Part shown: positions 35,799 to 45,338 of the stretch, one piece after another
Position numbering within the stretch: the stretch's first letter is position 1
How the letters are laid out: each line of letters opens with the position of its first letter
Assembly: GCF_006539345.1 (NCBI RefSeq)
Contig: NZ_BJMV01000001.1
Coordinates: forward strand, 310,001 to 374,000
Direction of reading: 5' to 3'
From: Acetobacter peroxydans
GTDB taxonomy: Bacteria; Pseudomonadota; Alphaproteobacteria; Acetobacterales; Acetobacteraceae
DNA length: 64,000 bases
Translations under genes and position numbers: made by a program
The notes under the pieces: generated by a model
Databases searched by the model: none
What the model was told of the DNA's origin: nothing
What the model saw: only the letters and a program-made list of their open reading frames with translations

Positions 35799-36575
35799 AT
35801 GGCTGTGAAGCTGCTGCGGGCTGCGGGCCAGTTCGTGCTGGACCGGCTTTATCCGCCGGCCTGTCTGCTGTGTGGGGCGGATACCATGCAGGCCGGGCTA
35901 CTCTGCGGGGCGTGCTTTGTTCGCCTGCCTGTGTTGGGCCCGCCTTGCTGTGCTGCCTGCGCCCAGCCGCAGGCGTCCAGTGCGTTGCTCGGGGCTGACG
36001 GGCTTTGTGCTTCCTGTGAGCGGCGGCATCCGGCCTGGGAGCAGGGGCGGGCTGCCTTTGTCTATGATGCGGCGGCGCGGGACATGATCCTGCGCCTGAA
36101 ATATGCGGACAGGCTGGAATATGCAGCCTTTCTGGCCGGGCATATGGTCCGGGCCGGGCAGGATATTCTTGAAGCCGGGGCTCTGGTGGTGCCCGTGCCA
36201 GTACATCGGTGGCGGCTGCTGTCGCGGCGCTATAATCAGGCGGTGCTGTTGGGCCGGTATGTGGCGCGTGCGCGTGGGTTGGACTATGGGCCGGACGTGC
36301 TGGAGCGCTTGCGGGCCACCGTGCGGCTTGCCCGCTTTTCACGCGGGGCGCGGCGGCAGGAGATGCAGGGGGTTATGCGGGTCAGGGCGCGTTGGCGCAC
36401 CCGCTTGCGCGGGCGCACGGTTGTGCTGGTTGATGACATGCTGACAACTGGGGCGACCGCGACCGCCTGCGTGCAGGCCCTGCGCGATGCGGGGGCGCAA
36501 AAGGTGCACCTGCTGGTGGCGGGAGTGGTTCCCGAGCGGCCCGGACTTGATATAGATTTGCAGGAAATGCAGTAA
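35799..36575 (+). CDS. ComF family phosphoribosyltransferase-like protein
   Basis: ComF-type proteins are cytosolic and needed for DNA uptake in several bacteria. The N-terminal zinc-ribbon-like cysteines (PPACLLCGAD, LLCGACF, CCAACAQ, LCASCERR) precede a phosphoribosyltransferase domain with the PRPP loop VVLVDDMLTTGATATAC near residue 212. The ATG has an excellent SD (AAGGAGGG). It is divergent from the methyltransferase gene and is followed 83 bp downstream by the glutaredoxin gene. Confidence 0.87.
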   Translation: MAVKLLRAAGQFVLDRLYPPACLLCGADTMQAGLLCGACFVRLPVLGPPCCAACAQPQASSALLGADGLCASCERRHPAWEQGRAAFVYDAAARDMILRLKYADRLEYAAFLAGHMVRAGQDILEAGALVVPVPVHRWRLLSRRYNQAVLLGRYVARARGLDYGPDVLERLRATVRLARFSRGARRQEMQGVMRVRARWRTRLRGRTVVLVDDMLTTGATATACVQALRDAGAQKVHLLVAGVVPERPGLDIDLQEMQ

Positions 36576-36657
36576 CACTCTGTCGGTTCCCGCCTGCCAT
36601 CACCATGTGAGAAAAAGGCCGTCGGTGCATTACAGAACGTGCGAGAGAGAGAGAAGT

Positions 36658-36918
36658 ATGTCAGAGATCGTGATCTATACCCAGCCGGGATGCCCGTATT
36701 GCCGTCGCGCTGTGTCCCTGCTGGCCAGCAAGAACGTGCCGTTCAGCGAAATCAATGCGCCGCATGGCACTGCCGAACGTGAAGAGGCCATCCGCCGGTC
36801 TGGTGGGCGTACCACGGTGCCGCAGGTTTTTGTGGGGGAAACGGCGCTGGGGGGCTGTGATGACCTGATGGCGCTTGAACGTGCTGGCAAGCTGGATGCA
36901 AGCCTTGGGATCGCCTGA
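36658..36918 (+). CDS. grxC: Glutaredoxin 3
   Basis: GrxC is a glutathione-dependent disulfide reductase. The 86-residue protein has the active site CPYC near residue 12, TVPQVFVG (the cis-proline) near 54 and GGCDDLMALE near 66. The length is typical. The upstream purine-rich stretch GAGAGAGAGAGAAGT acts as the ribosome-binding region. It is probably cotranscribed with the DUF1178 gene 44 bp downstream. Confidence 0.93.
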   Translation: MSEIVIYTQPGCPYCRRAVSLLASKNVPFSEINAPHGTAEREEAIRRSGGRTTVPQVFVGETALGGCDDLMALERAGKLDASLGIA

Positions 36919-36962
36919 ACAGGGGTGCTGATGAGCCGACACGGAAGAAGAGGCCGCAAGAG

Positions 36963-37469
36963 ATGATCTGCTATCGCCTGCGTTGTGCCGGAGGCCATCA
37001 GTTTGAAGGGTGGTACAAGGATAGCGCGACGTATAGCCGCTTGCGGGAGGCGGGCATGTTGTCCTGCGCCGAATGTGGCATGGCGGATGTGGATCAGGCG
37101 CCCATGGCGCCTGCTATTGTCAGTGCGGGACGACGCCGAGCCTCCGCGTCACAGGAGCAGGCAGAGCCCGCAATGGCGACCGCTCCTGCCACGCGGGAGG
37201 GTATGCCCCCCCGGCAGAGCGGCCATGAGCCGCTGAATGTGAGCGAGGCGGACGGGGTGCTGGGCGTCATGCGGCATATGCGGGAACTGGTTGAGACGCA
37301 TTGTGAGAACGTGGGCGAGCGTTTTGCACAGGAGGCATTGCGGATTCATCATGGCGAGGCACCGGAGCGCGGTATTTATGGAGATGTAAGCGCACGGGAT
37401 CGGGAAATGCTGCACGATGAGGGTGTGGAGTTTCATGCTATTCCATGGGTAAGCAAGACCGATAGCTGA
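36963..37469 (+). CDS. DUF1178 family protein
   Basis: A 168-residue cytoplasmic protein of a family widespread in alphaproteobacteria, of unknown function. The family start MICYRLRCAGGHQFEGWYKD and the cysteine pair LSCAECG near residue 35 suggest a small zinc-binding N-terminus. The middle is low-complexity and Ala/Pro-rich. The C-terminal half contains ETHCENVGERFAQEALRIHHGEAPERGIYG, a conserved block. It follows grxC and precedes a DUF2147 gene. Confidence 0.85.
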   Translation: MICYRLRCAGGHQFEGWYKDSATYSRLREAGMLSCAECGMADVDQAPMAPAIVSAGRRRASASQEQAEPAMATAPATREGMPPRQSGHEPLNVSEADGVLGVMRHMRELVETHCENVGERFAQEALRIHHGEAPERGIYGDVSARDREMLHDEGVEFHAIPWVSKTDS

Positions 37470-37544
37470 TAGCGAGCCGGAGGGAACGCGGTGATCCGGA
37501 ATGTTGGGCTTTTCGTTTCTGGCCGGTGGCAAGGAGTAGGGCGC

Positions 37545-38051
37545 ATGAATGAACAGGGCATGGGGGCGCGTTCAGACTGGAGGTTTAGCCGTGTTGCGCG
37601 CGGCTGGGCAGCGGTGCTTGCCCTTGGTGTGCTTCTGATCGGGGGCGGTTTTGGCCCGGCTCTGGCTGGCCCGGATGGAACGCTGATTGGGTACTGGCTC
37701 AGTCAGGATCATGATGGCGTGTTTCAGATTCAGCAATGTGGTGATGCCGTCTGCGGGCATCTTGTGGGGCTGCGTTACGAAGGTACTGACGTGCCGCGCG
37801 GGTATGACGGCAAGGTGGAATGCAATCTCTTGATGCTGACGGGCTTCCACCCCATGAGGGATAACGCCCGGAAGATGCAGGGGCATATTCTCGACCCGGA
37901 TACGGGGCATGTGTACGACGCCCAGATATGGACCGACGGCCCGGATGTGCTCAAGCTGCGTGGCTATTTAGGCCTGCCGCTTTTCGGGGAGACGCAAACA
38001 TGGACCCGTTATACAGGCGGTGCCATAGGGCCGATGTGCAAAATGCCCTGA
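37545..38051 (+). CDS. DUF2147 exported protein
   Basis: A 168-residue protein with an N-terminal membrane or signal segment (GWAAVLALGVLLIGGG, predicted cleavage after PALAG) and the DUF2147 core: LIGYWLSQDHDGVFQI, CGDAVCGHLVGLRY, GKVECNLLMLTGF, and LRGYLGLPLFGETQTWTRY. It is probably periplasmic; function unknown. ATG 37545 follows AAGGAGTAGGGCGC at ideal spacing; an in-frame GTG at 37491 would add 18 residues. Confidence 0.82.
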   Translation: MNEQGMGARSDWRFSRVARGWAAVLALGVLLIGGGFGPALAGPDGTLIGYWLSQDHDGVFQIQQCGDAVCGHLVGLRYEGTDVPRGYDGKVECNLLMLTGFHPMRDNARKMQGHILDPDTGHVYDAQIWTDGPDVLKLRGYLGLPLFGETQTWTRYTGGAIGPMCKMP

Positions 38052-38061
38052 GGTCATGGCG

Positions 38062-38089
38062 AGTGGTGTCCGACTGTGCGGACACCACT
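38062..38089. terminator. Bidirectional terminator, DUF2147 / ubiG
   Basis: AGTGGTGTCCG and CGGACACCACT form a perfect 11-bp stem with a 6-base loop, then GTGTAAAAAG on the plus side. It lies midway between convergent genes. Confidence 0.85.
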
Positions 38090-38107
38090 GTGTAAAAAGC
38101 CGAGAAA

Positions 38108-38908
38108 TCAGCGCTTTATAAAAGACGCAATGTAGTTCACGCTCAGGTCGCGCGTTTCTTTCCAGCTATTCGCCCAGCCTGCGGGACCGGGTGTCAGGCC
38201 GCTAATGGTCTGCATGTCCAGCCCGGCGGCGCGAGCCTGTCGGGCGAGATCCGACGGGCGGATGAATTTTTTCCAGTCATGGGTGCCGACCGGCAGCAGG
38301 CGCAGCAGGTATTCTGCCCCGACCTTGCCTATGGCAAATGAGCGGAGAGTGCGGTTCATGGTCGAAACAATGACAGTGCCGCCGGGCTCCACCAGAGCGC
38401 TCAGCAGGTGCATGAAGGCCTCGGGGTCGGTAACGTGCTCGATAATTTCCAGCGCGATGACAGCGTCAAAATGTTGCCCTTCGGCCACCAGATCTTCCGC
38501 GCTGCCGTTACGGTAGGTGAGCGGGCCGGAGCCTGCGGGCAGCGGGTGCGCTTCAAGGTGAGCACGGGCTGCCGCGATTCCATCAGCCGAGGCATCGAGC
38601 CCCAGCACGTCGTGCCCCGCCGTGGCCAGCGACTCGCTCGCCAGACCCGCGCCGCAGCCGATATCGAGCAGCCGAACCCGGCGCGTTGTGCGGCCCCGCA
38701 GGGGCAGGTGACGGTTGATCCACTCCGTCCGTACCGTGTTCATGGCGTGCAGGGGGCGCATGGGGCCTGCGGGGTCCCACCATTGTTGGGCCAGTGCGCT
38801 GAAGCGGGCGATTTCCTCGGGGCAGACAGAGGTGTTTGTCGCGGGGCTGGGGGCCGCGTTCAGGGGCATGTCCTGGGGCATATCCGTTGGAGCGCTGGTG
38901 GCGGGCAT
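38108..38908 (-). CDS. ubiG: UbiG, ubiquinone O-methyltransferase
   Basis: UbiG performs the two O-methylations of ubiquinone synthesis. The 266-residue protein has a variable N-terminal tail of about 20 residues, the family start FSALAQQWWDPAGPMRPLH, SAM motif I (LLDIGCGAGLASE), VLGLDASADGI and IEHVTDPEAFM, and the C-terminal HDWKKFIRPSDLARQARAAG. ATG 38908 has AGGAAAGGA upstream; ATGs nine and thirteen codons in are alternatives. Divergent from lysC. Confidence 0.94.
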   Translation of the reverse strand: MPATSAPTDMPQDMPLNAAPSPATNTSVCPEEIARFSALAQQWWDPAGPMRPLHAMNTVRTEWINRHLPLRGRTTRRVRLLDIGCGAGLASESLATAGHDVLGLDASADGIAAARAHLEAHPLPAGSGPLTYRNGSAEDLVAEGQHFDAVIALEIIEHVTDPEAFMHLLSALVEPGGTVIVSTMNRTLRSFAIGKVGAEYLLRLLPVGTHDWKKFIRPSDLARQARAAGLDMQTISGLTPGPAGWANSWKETRDLSVNYIASFIKR

Positions 38909-38971
38909 GCAACAAATTCCTTTCCTGCTGGTCTCCCCGCTGGACGAAAGGGGGCCGGGGAGGGTATGTGA

Positions 38972-38990
38972 CGCGGCTTGTGAAGCCGCG
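38972..38990. repeat. Perfect hairpin between ubiG and lysC
   Basis: CGCGGCTT and AAGCCGCG form a perfect 8-bp stem around GTG in the 186-bp divergent gap. It may be an operator palindrome or a leader stem of either gene; no known regulator site matches it that I can tell. Confidence 0.45.
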
Positions 38991-39094
38991 CAACCGCCCG
39001 GAGAGCTTTATATCCTTCATACAGGGGAGGGAAAGCAGGGGCGGGGGTTTTTCGTGGCCCGTGACTCGTGGCGTGTCTTGTGGAGAAATAACGT

Positions 39095-40348
39095 ATGTCC
39101 GGTTCCGCACCCCGGATTGTCATGAAATTCGGCGGCACGTCCGTGGGCGATCTCGATCGTATCCGGGCTGTGGCTGAACGTGTCAAAAAGCAGAAAGACG
39201 CCGGTTGCGACGTTCTGGTGGTGGTTTCGGCCATGGCGGGAGAGACCAACCGGCTGGTCGGGTACTGTCAGTCGCTCTCTCCCCTGCATGACCCGAAGGA
39301 ATACGACTCGATCGTGGCCACGGGCGAACAGGTAACAAGCGGGCTGCTGGCCATTGCGTTGCAGACGCTGGGTGTGCCCGCGCGATCCTTTGCCGGGTGG
39401 CAGGTGCCGATCCAGACGGATTCAGCCCATGGCAAAGCCAGTCTGGACCGTATCGACGGCGAGCGCCTGCTTGGCACGATGGCCGAAGGTATTGTGCCGG
39501 TTGTAGCAGGTTTTCAGGGCGTTGCGCCCGATGGGCGTGTGTCCACGCTGGGGCGTGGCGGGTCTGATACGTCTGCTGTGGCGCTGGCGGCGGCCATCCA
39601 GGCTGACCGATGCGATATCTATACCGACGTGGATGGTATTTATACGACCGACCCGCGCATAGTGGCCAAGGCACGCAAGCTCGACAGGATTACCTACGAG
39701 GAAATGCTGGAACTGGCCTCTGTGGGGGCCAAGGTGCTGCAGACACGCAGTGTTGCGCTGGCTATGCGTCAGGGCGTGCGGGTGCAGGTGCTGTCCAGCT
39801 TTGAGGATGGCCCTGCGGTTATGGAAGGCCAGCTTCCTGGATCTCTGGTGGTGGATGAGGACGAAATCGTGGAAAAGAAACTGGTCACCGGCATTGCCTA
39901 TTCCCGTGATGAAGCCAAGCTGTCTGTCCGGCGCATCCCTGACCGGCCGGGTATTGCCGCGGCGATTTTCGGCCCGCTGAGCGAGGCGAATGTCAACGTG
40001 GACATGATCGTGCAGAGCACTGGCGCCGACGGCACCACGAACATGACCTTCACCACCAGCAAGACCGACCTGCCGCGCGCCATCGACGTGCTGGACTCCG
40101 TGCGCGAGGCCGTGCAGTACGAAGAACTCCAGACAGATCCCGATATTGTGAAGATCAGCGTGGTGGGCACGGGTATGCGCTCTCATGCCGGTGTGGCCAG
40201 CATCATGTTCCGCACCCTGTCCGAGCGTTCCATCAACATCCAGGCGATTTCTACCAGCGAAATCAAGGTATCGGTTCTGGTCGCGGCGGAATATGCCGAA
40301 CTGGCCGTGCGCGCCCTGCATACAGCCTATGGGCTGGATAATGTCTGA
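39095..40348 (+). CDS. lysC: Aspartate kinase
   Basis: Aspartate kinase phosphorylates aspartate at the head of lysine, threonine, methionine and diaminopimelate synthesis. The 417-residue protein starts IVMKFGGTSVGD, with GRGGSDTSAVALAAA near 151, TDVDGIYTTDPRIV near 175 and FLEMLELAS-like YEEMLELASVGAKVLQ, followed by two ACT domains (SVRRIPDRPGIAAAIFG near 271 and SVVGTGMRSHAGVAS near 350). Feedback inhibition by lysine or threonine is probable. It overlaps the next gene by 8 bp. Confidence 0.95.
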   Translation: MSGSAPRIVMKFGGTSVGDLDRIRAVAERVKKQKDAGCDVLVVVSAMAGETNRLVGYCQSLSPLHDPKEYDSIVATGEQVTSGLLAIALQTLGVPARSFAGWQVPIQTDSAHGKASLDRIDGERLLGTMAEGIVPVVAGFQGVAPDGRVSTLGRGGSDTSAVALAAAIQADRCDIYTDVDGIYTTDPRIVAKARKLDRITYEEMLELASVGAKVLQTRSVALAMRQGVRVQVLSSFEDGPAVMEGQLPGSLVVDEDEIVEKKLVTGIAYSRDEAKLSVRRIPDRPGIAAAIFGPLSEANVNVDMIVQSTGADGTTNMTFTTSKTDLPRAIDVLDSVREAVQYEELQTDPDIVKISVVGTGMRSHAGVASIMFRTLSERSINIQAISTSEIKVSVLVAAEYAELAVRALHTAYGLDNV

Positions 40349-41426
40349 CGTGCAGCCCGCAGGCGCGGAACAGGCCCCGACAGAGGCAGAACTCCAGCGT
40401 GCCCGTGCGCGGCTGGACCGGCTATGGCAGCGCGGAACGGCTTTTCTGGGAACGCCATATGCCATTCTCGGTGGGGCCATGTCATGGCTGAGCGAGCGGC
40501 ATCTGGTGTCGGCCATTTCGAATGCGGGTGGTTTTGGGGTCATTGCGTGCGGTGCGATGGAGCCAGACCGTCTGGCTGAGGAAATTGCCGCGACGCGCGC
40601 CATGACGGACCGCCCGTTCGGGGTGAACCTGATTACCATGCACCCCCGGCTGGATGATCTGATCCGCGTCTGTCTGGATGCAGGCGTAACGCATATCGTT
40701 CTGGCAGGCGGGATTCCGCCCGGCGCCGCCATCAAGGCCATCAAGGAAGGCGGAGCGAAGGTCATTGCTTTCGCGCCGGCGCTGGTCTTGGCCAAGCGTC
40801 TGATCAAGATGGGCGTTGATGCGCTGGTGATTGAGGGGACCGAGGCAGGCGGGCATGTCGGCCCGGTGTCCCTGACCGTTCTGGCGCAGGAAATCCTGCC
40901 CGCTATCCATGATGTGCCGGTGTTTGTGGCTGGTGGTCTGGCGCGGGGCGATGCCCTTGTAGGGTATCTGGAAATGGGGGCTGCGGGCGGCCAGTTCGGT
41001 ACGCGCTTCGCCGCTGCCGAGGAAAGCGTCGCCCACGAAAAATTCAAGAAAGCCTTCCTGCGCGCCGCCGCGCGTGATGCCGTGACCTCTCCTCAGCTTG
41101 ATGAGCGCTTTCCTGTTATTCCGGTGCGTTCGCTGGCGAATGAAGGCGGACGGAAATTTGTGGCGCATCAGGCCGATGTGATCCGTCGTTTTCAGGGCGG
41201 TGAGCTGACGCGTGAGGAAGCCCAGCTTGAAATCGAGCATTTCTGGGCGGGTGCTCTGCGGCGCGCCGTAATTGATGGGGATGTGGAAAACGGCTCCGTC
41301 ATGGCCGGCCAGTCCGTTGGTATGGTTACGTCTGTCCAGCCGGTCGCGCAAATTATTGCTGACCTGGTGGAGCAGGCCGTGTTAGCTCTCGTCGGGCAAC
41401 AAAGACGCATGGATACTGATGGCTGA
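40341..41426 (+). CDS. Nitronate monooxygenase family protein
   Basis: A 361-residue FMN-binding TIM barrel of the 2-nitropropane dioxygenase family, which oxidises alkyl nitronates. Visible are the segments FLGTPYAILGGAMSWLSE, NAGGFGVIACG, FGVNLITMHP, HIVLAGGIPPG, the signature EGTEAGGHVGPVS and VFVAGGLARGD plus GGQFGTRF. The ATG lies inside the last codons of lysC (8-bp overlap). It is followed without gap by the RodZ-like gene. Its role in this operon is not obvious. Confidence 0.85.
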   Translation: MSDVQPAGAEQAPTEAELQRARARLDRLWQRGTAFLGTPYAILGGAMSWLSERHLVSAISNAGGFGVIACGAMEPDRLAEEIAATRAMTDRPFGVNLITMHPRLDDLIRVCLDAGVTHIVLAGGIPPGAAIKAIKEGGAKVIAFAPALVLAKRLIKMGVDALVIEGTEAGGHVGPVSLTVLAQEILPAIHDVPVFVAGGLARGDALVGYLEMGAAGGQFGTRFAAAEESVAHEKFKKAFLRAAARDAVTSPQLDERFPVIPVRSLANEGGRKFVAHQADVIRRFQGGELTREEAQLEIEHFWAGALRRAVIDGDVENGSVMAGQSVGMVTSVQPVAQIIADLVEQAVLALVGQQRRMDTDG

Positions 41427-42606
41427 ACACACACACGGTCCCGAGCAGGAGCAGGGCAGTTCCACACCGCCCCTGCCTGATGTGGCCATGATCGGTGTGG
41501 GTGAGGCCTTGCGCCAGAGGCGCGAGCAGTTGGGGTGGTCGCTGGATGACGTGTCCGGATGGCTGCGTATCCGTCGTTCTTATCTGGAAGCGCTGGAAAG
41601 CGGGCAGCCCGGTATTCTGCCTGCTGAAGTTTATGCCCTTGGTTTTTTAAGAACCTATGGGCAGGCGCAGGGTTTCGACCCGGAGAGCCTTGCAGGGTTT
41701 TATCGCAAGGGAGGCCGGGCGGCCGGGCAGAAGCCCGAGCTTGATTTTCCTGTTCCTATTCCCGACAAGCGCCTGCCGCCAGCGATGGCTATTTCCATCG
41801 GGCTGGGAGTGGTCGTGCTGAGTTACGTGGGTTGGTACTGTTTCATGGGGCGCTCAACACCCCTGCCGGAGCCTGTGCCGCCCGTTGCCAGCCTGATGCC
41901 CGGTGAGGCCGCGCATAATGCGCCGTCTCCGCAGGTCGCCTCCATTCTGCCAGAGAAGAGTGGCATTTCTGACCCGGGTGCAGGGCAGAGTGGGTTGCAG
42001 GATGTGCCGGCGGCCGCACCGCTGGCACAGGTGCCAGAGCCCGTGCCGGATTCCTCCGAGGCCGCCTTCTCGGGTGAAGGAACGGCTTCCCAGCCTGAAG
42101 TCGCACCGGAGAATTCCGCGGTGCACGGTGAGGGAGCGCAGAGTCCGGGTGCCGTGGTGGCCCAGGCTGGCATCACGCCTGCGGGCGGGAATGTGCCTCC
42201 TGCGCCTGCTACGAGCAGTCAGCCGATGGTTGTCCGGGCCGGTCAGGTAAGCTGGATTCAGGTCAGGGACGGCGCAGGTAAGGTTATTTGCGACAAGGTT
42301 CTGCACCCCGGCGAGAGCTGGAGCGTGCCCGAAGGGAATGGCCCTTATGACCTGACAGTGGGCAATGCCGGTGGTATAACAGTGAGCGCAGGGGATGTAA
42401 CAACTCCGCCTCTGGGCCGGAATGGTGCGGTACGGCGGCATCTGGTGCTAAGTACGCAGGCTGTGCGGGATGGGTCGCTAGTGGCTGCTGCGCCTGCGCC
42501 TGTTGTTCGGCCCGCGCCGTCAGAGACTACGCAGCCTGCGCCTCAGCCGGTGTCGGATGCGGATAAACTGAACGCGGATCAGATCGAGGGGCAGGGCCTA
42601 CGCTGA
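41419..42606 (+). CDS. RodZ-like helix-turn-helix membrane protein (DUF4115)
   Basis: A bitopic protein of 395 residues. The cytoplasmic HTH_25 domain (GEALRQRREQLGWSLDDVS, SYLEALESG, YALGFLRTYGQAQG) covers about residues 28-90. A single membrane segment follows (AISIGLGVVVLSYVGWYCFM near 118-138), then a long Pro/Ala/Ser-rich periplasmic linker and a DUF4115 domain (WIQVRDGAGKVICDKVLHPGE) near 278-320. RodZ organises MreB and cell shape; the orthology is probable from architecture. It overlaps the upstream gene by 8 bp and lies 148 bp before ispG. Confidence 0.85.
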   Translation: MAEHTHGPEQEQGSSTPPLPDVAMIGVGEALRQRREQLGWSLDDVSGWLRIRRSYLEALESGQPGILPAEVYALGFLRTYGQAQGFDPESLAGFYRKGGRAAGQKPELDFPVPIPDKRLPPAMAISIGLGVVVLSYVGWYCFMGRSTPLPEPVPPVASLMPGEAAHNAPSPQVASILPEKSGISDPGAGQSGLQDVPAAAPLAQVPEPVPDSSEAAFSGEGTASQPEVAPENSAVHGEGAQSPGAVVAQAGITPAGGNVPPAPATSSQPMVVRAGQVSWIQVRDGAGKVICDKVLHPGESWSVPEGNGPYDLTVGNAGGITVSAGDVTTPPLGRNGAVRRHLVLSTQAVRDGSLVAAAPAPVVRPAPSETTQPAPQPVSDADKLNADQIEGQGLR

Positions 42607-42754
42607 AACCCCTGCCGTGGTCATGGGGCTGTTCCTGTTTTGTGTGTAGCCAAAAGCGTTTGTTTTTGGCAGGACAGCACCAGAATTCGCGGGCATGCCG
42701 TGGTGCCGAGCACGGTTGTGTCCGCCAACTGTCGTCTCGACAAAAGGATGTAAA

Positions 42755-43915
42755 ATGAGCGGCTACCGGCCTTACCAGCATATAGAACGGCGGAAATCCA
42801 GGCAGATCCATGTCGGCAAGGTGGCTGTCGGTGGGGACGCCCCGATTTCCATCCAGACCATGACCAATACCTTGACCAGCGATGCGCAGGCGACGATCGA
42901 ACAGATTCGCCTGGCGGAACTCGCTGGCGTGGATATCGTGCGCGTGTCCTGCCCGGACGAAGAAAGCACAGCGGCCCTCGCTGAAATTGTGCGGGAAGTG
43001 AATGTGCCGATCGTGGCGGACATCCATTTCCACTACAAGCGCGCCATTGAGGCGGCTCAGGCGGGTGCAGCCTGTCTGCGGATCAACCCCGGCAATATCG
43101 GTAGCCCCGAGCGCGTGCGCGAAGTGGTGAAGGCCGCCAAGGATTATGGCTGCTCCATCCGCATCGGGGTGAATGCCGGGTCTCTTGAAAAGCATCTGCT
43201 GGAAAAATACGGTGAACCTAATCCCGATGCGCTGGTGGAAAGCGCTCTGGAACACGCCAAGATTCTTGAAGACCACGATTTCCGTGAATTCAAGATCAGC
43301 GTGAAGGCATCGGACGTGTTTCTTGCGGTTGCCGCCTATCAGCAACTGGCTGATGCGTGTGATTACCCGCTGCATATCGGCATTACTGAGGCAGGTAGCA
43401 AGCGTGCCGGCACGGTCAAATCGTCCATCGGGCTTGGCAACCTGCTGTGGGCGGGTGTGGGTGACACCATGCGCGTTTCGCTGTCCGCCGCGCCGGAAGA
43501 GGAAGTGCTGGTCGGGTGGGACATCCTTAAATCCCTCGGCCTGCGGCATCGGGGCGTCAAGATCATTTCCTGCCCGTCCTGTGCGCGTCAGGGCTTTAAC
43601 GTGATCGAGACGGTTCAGACGCTGGAAGACCGTCTGGCCCATATCAAGACCCCGCTGACCCTGTCGATCATTGGCTGCGTGGTGAATGGCCCCGGCGAAG
43701 CCCTGATGACGGATCTGGGCGTGACGGGCGGCGGTTCCGGCCGTCATATGGTGTACTCGGCAGGTAAGCAGGATCATACGGTTCCTGCTGATGACATGAT
43801 CAGCCATGTCGTGGATCTGGTTGAGGCCCGCGTGGCCCAGATCGAGGCGGAAGAAGCCAAGGCCAAGCAGGACGGTCAGGCTGAGCAGTTGCCGGATATG
43901 GCTTCGGCCAACTGA
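42755..43915 (+). CDS. ispG: IspG, HMBPP synthase (4-hydroxy-3-methylbut-2-enyl diphosphate synthase)
   Basis: IspG is the [4Fe-4S] enzyme of the non-mevalonate isoprenoid pathway. The 386-residue protein shows [35 protein letters not shown] and LRINPGNIG, plus the cluster cysteines in [11 protein letters not shown] and [12 protein letters not shown] near the C-terminus. ATG 42755 follows AAAAGGATGTAAA; an upstream in-frame ATG is rejected. A low-complexity acidic tail ends the protein. rodZ-ispG-hisS in this order is frequent in proteobacteria. Confidence 0.96.
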   Translation: MSGYRPYQHIERRKSRQIHVGKVAVGGDAPISIQTMTNTLTSDAQATIEQIRLAELAGVDIVRVSCPDEESTAALAEIVREVNVPIVADIHFHYKRAIEAAQAGAACLRINPGNIGSPERVREVVKAAKDYGCSIRIGVNAGSLEKHLLEKYGEPNPDALVESALEHAKILEDHDFREFKISVKASDVFLAVAAYQQLADACDYPLHIGITEAGSKRAGTVKSSIGLGNLLWAGVGDTMRVSLSAAPEEEVLVGWDILKSLGLRHRGVKIISCPSCARQGFNVIETVQTLEDRLAHIKTPLTLSIIGCVVNGPGEALMTDLGVTGGGSGRHMVYSAGKQDHTVPADDMISHVVDLVEARVAQIEAEEAKAKQDGQAEQLPDMASAN

Positions 43916-43922
43916 GCGGACA

Positions 43923-43949
43923 CGACGCCGGGCTTTCTGTCCGGCGTCG
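43923..43949 (+). terminator. Hairpin downstream of ispG
   Basis: CGACGCCGG and CCGGCGTCG form a perfect 9-bp stem with a 9-base loop, starting 8 bp after the ispG stop. The U tract is absent, so it may stabilise the ispG end rather than terminate. Confidence 0.5.
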
Positions 43950-44090
43950 GATCAGATGACTGGCGCCGGGTTGCGCCGCGCATGGAAGTGTTTCGTGCGC
44001 GGCGCATGGCGTTTTATGGAACCATCAAGGACAACATGCAGCATTCCGTGTTTTGATCCGGAATGGCTGGAGCGAGAGCAGGGCAGGCCG

Positions 44091-45338
44091 GTGAGCAGCA
44101 TTCAACCCGTAAGAGGAACCCACGACCTTATTGGCGAGGAACAGCGCCGGCATACGCTGGTTGTTGAAACTGCGCGCCGGATTGCGGGGGTGTACGGCTT
44201 TGATGAATGGTCCACCCCTATTTTTGAAGAAACGCGAGTTTTTTCACGCTCGCTGGGCGATACGTCGGACGTCGTGTCCAAGGAAATGTACTCGTTCAAC
44301 GACCGCGATGGTGAAAGCCTTACGCTTCGGCCTGAGGGCACTGCCGCCATCTGTCGTGCGCTGGTCAGCAACGCGCTGACACAGGCCTTGCCGCAGAAGG
44401 TTTTTTATACCGGCCCGATGTTCCGGCACGAACGGCCCCAGAAAGGGCGCTACCGGCAGTTTCATCAGATCGGGGCAGAACTGCTGGGGGCCGCCGAGCC
44501 GCTGGCCGATGCCGAAGTGATCGCCATGGGATATGCCGTGCTGTCGGCCCTTGGGGTTGCTGAGCATGTGACGCTTGAACTGAACACACTGGGCGATGCC
44601 GAAAGCCGTGACGCCTGGCGTGCCGCGCTGGTTGCCTATTTTTCGGATTACAGGGATCGGCTGTCAGAAGACAGTCTGGTGCGGTTGGAAAAGAACCCCC
44701 TGCGGATTCTGGACAGTAAAAACGAAGGCGATCGCGCGCTGGTAGCGGATGCACCGCGCATGGCGGAATTCCTGACCCCGCAGGCGCAGGATTTCTGGGA
44801 TGAGCTGCGCGCCAAGCTGGATGTGTTTGGCATCCGTTATAAGGTCAGTCCGGGCATCGTGCGCGGGCTGGATTACTATAACCACACGACCTTTGAGTTT
44901 GTGACGACCCGCCTTGGCGCGCAGGGCACCGTGCTGGCCGGTGGCCGGTATGATGGTCTGGTCAAGCAGATGGGCGGGCCGGATGTGCCTGCCATCGGCT
45001 GGGCGGCTGGTGTCGAACGTTTGGCCATGCTGCTGGAAACACCGCCGCAGGCTCCGCGCTCCGTGGTGATCGTGCCTGTGGGCACGCCGGATGAGCAGGC
45101 GCTGTGCGGTATTCTGCAGGCGTTGCGCGGGCAGGGTGTCAGAACGGAAATCGGCTACAAGGGCGCTTTGCGCAAGCGGATGGAGCGCGCTGCCAAGCAG
45201 AATGCGAGCCACGTGTTGTTCGTGGGGGAAGACGAACTGGCGCGCGGCCTGTTCCGGGTCAAGGACATGGAAAGCGGGCAGGAGTGCGAAGTCTCGCATC
45301 AGGCGCTCATGATGGATGCCGGGAGCGTATTTGCGTGA
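44091..45338 (+). CDS. hisS: Histidyl-tRNA synthetase
   Basis: A class II synthetase of about 415 residues that charges tRNA-His. It begins [18 protein letters not shown], with motif 1 near [11 protein letters not shown], motif 2 [16 protein letters not shown] near 110, histidine-binding [13 protein letters not shown] and the C-terminal motif 3 [31 protein letters not shown] 44091 gives the usual start; an in-frame ATG at 44016 would extend the protein by 25 residues. Its stop overlaps the prfA start by 4 bp (GTGA). Confidence 0.94.
   Translation: MSSIQPVRGTHDLIGEEQRRHTLVVETARRIAGVYGFDEWSTPIFEETRVFSRSLGDTSDVVSKEMYSFNDRDGESLTLRPEGTAAICRALVSNALTQALPQKVFYTGPMFRHERPQKGRYRQFHQIGAELLGAAEPLADAEVIAMGYAVLSALGVAEHVTLELNTLGDAESRDAWRAALVAYFSDYRDRLSEDSLVRLEKNPLRILDSKNEGDRALVADAPRMAEFLTPQAQDFWDELRAKLDVFGIRYKVSPGIVRGLDYYNHTTFEFVTTRLGAQGTVLAGGRYDGLVKQMGGPDVPAIGWAAGVERLAMLLETPPQAPRSVVIVPVGTPDEQALCGILQALRGQGVRTEIGYKGALRKRMERAAKQNASHVLFVGEDELARGLFRVKDMESGQECEVSHQALMMDAGSVFA

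Noticed and set aside
35716-36342. Long upstream extension of the methyltransferase frame antisense to comF
   Set aside because: Low-complexity Pro/Ala/Arg translation typical of an antisense shadow; the conserved start is ATG 35715.
43806-44090. Upstream extension of the hisS frame into ispG
   Set aside because: It lies in a different frame from the ispG coding sequence and has no HisRS similarity; GTG 44091 gives the family start.
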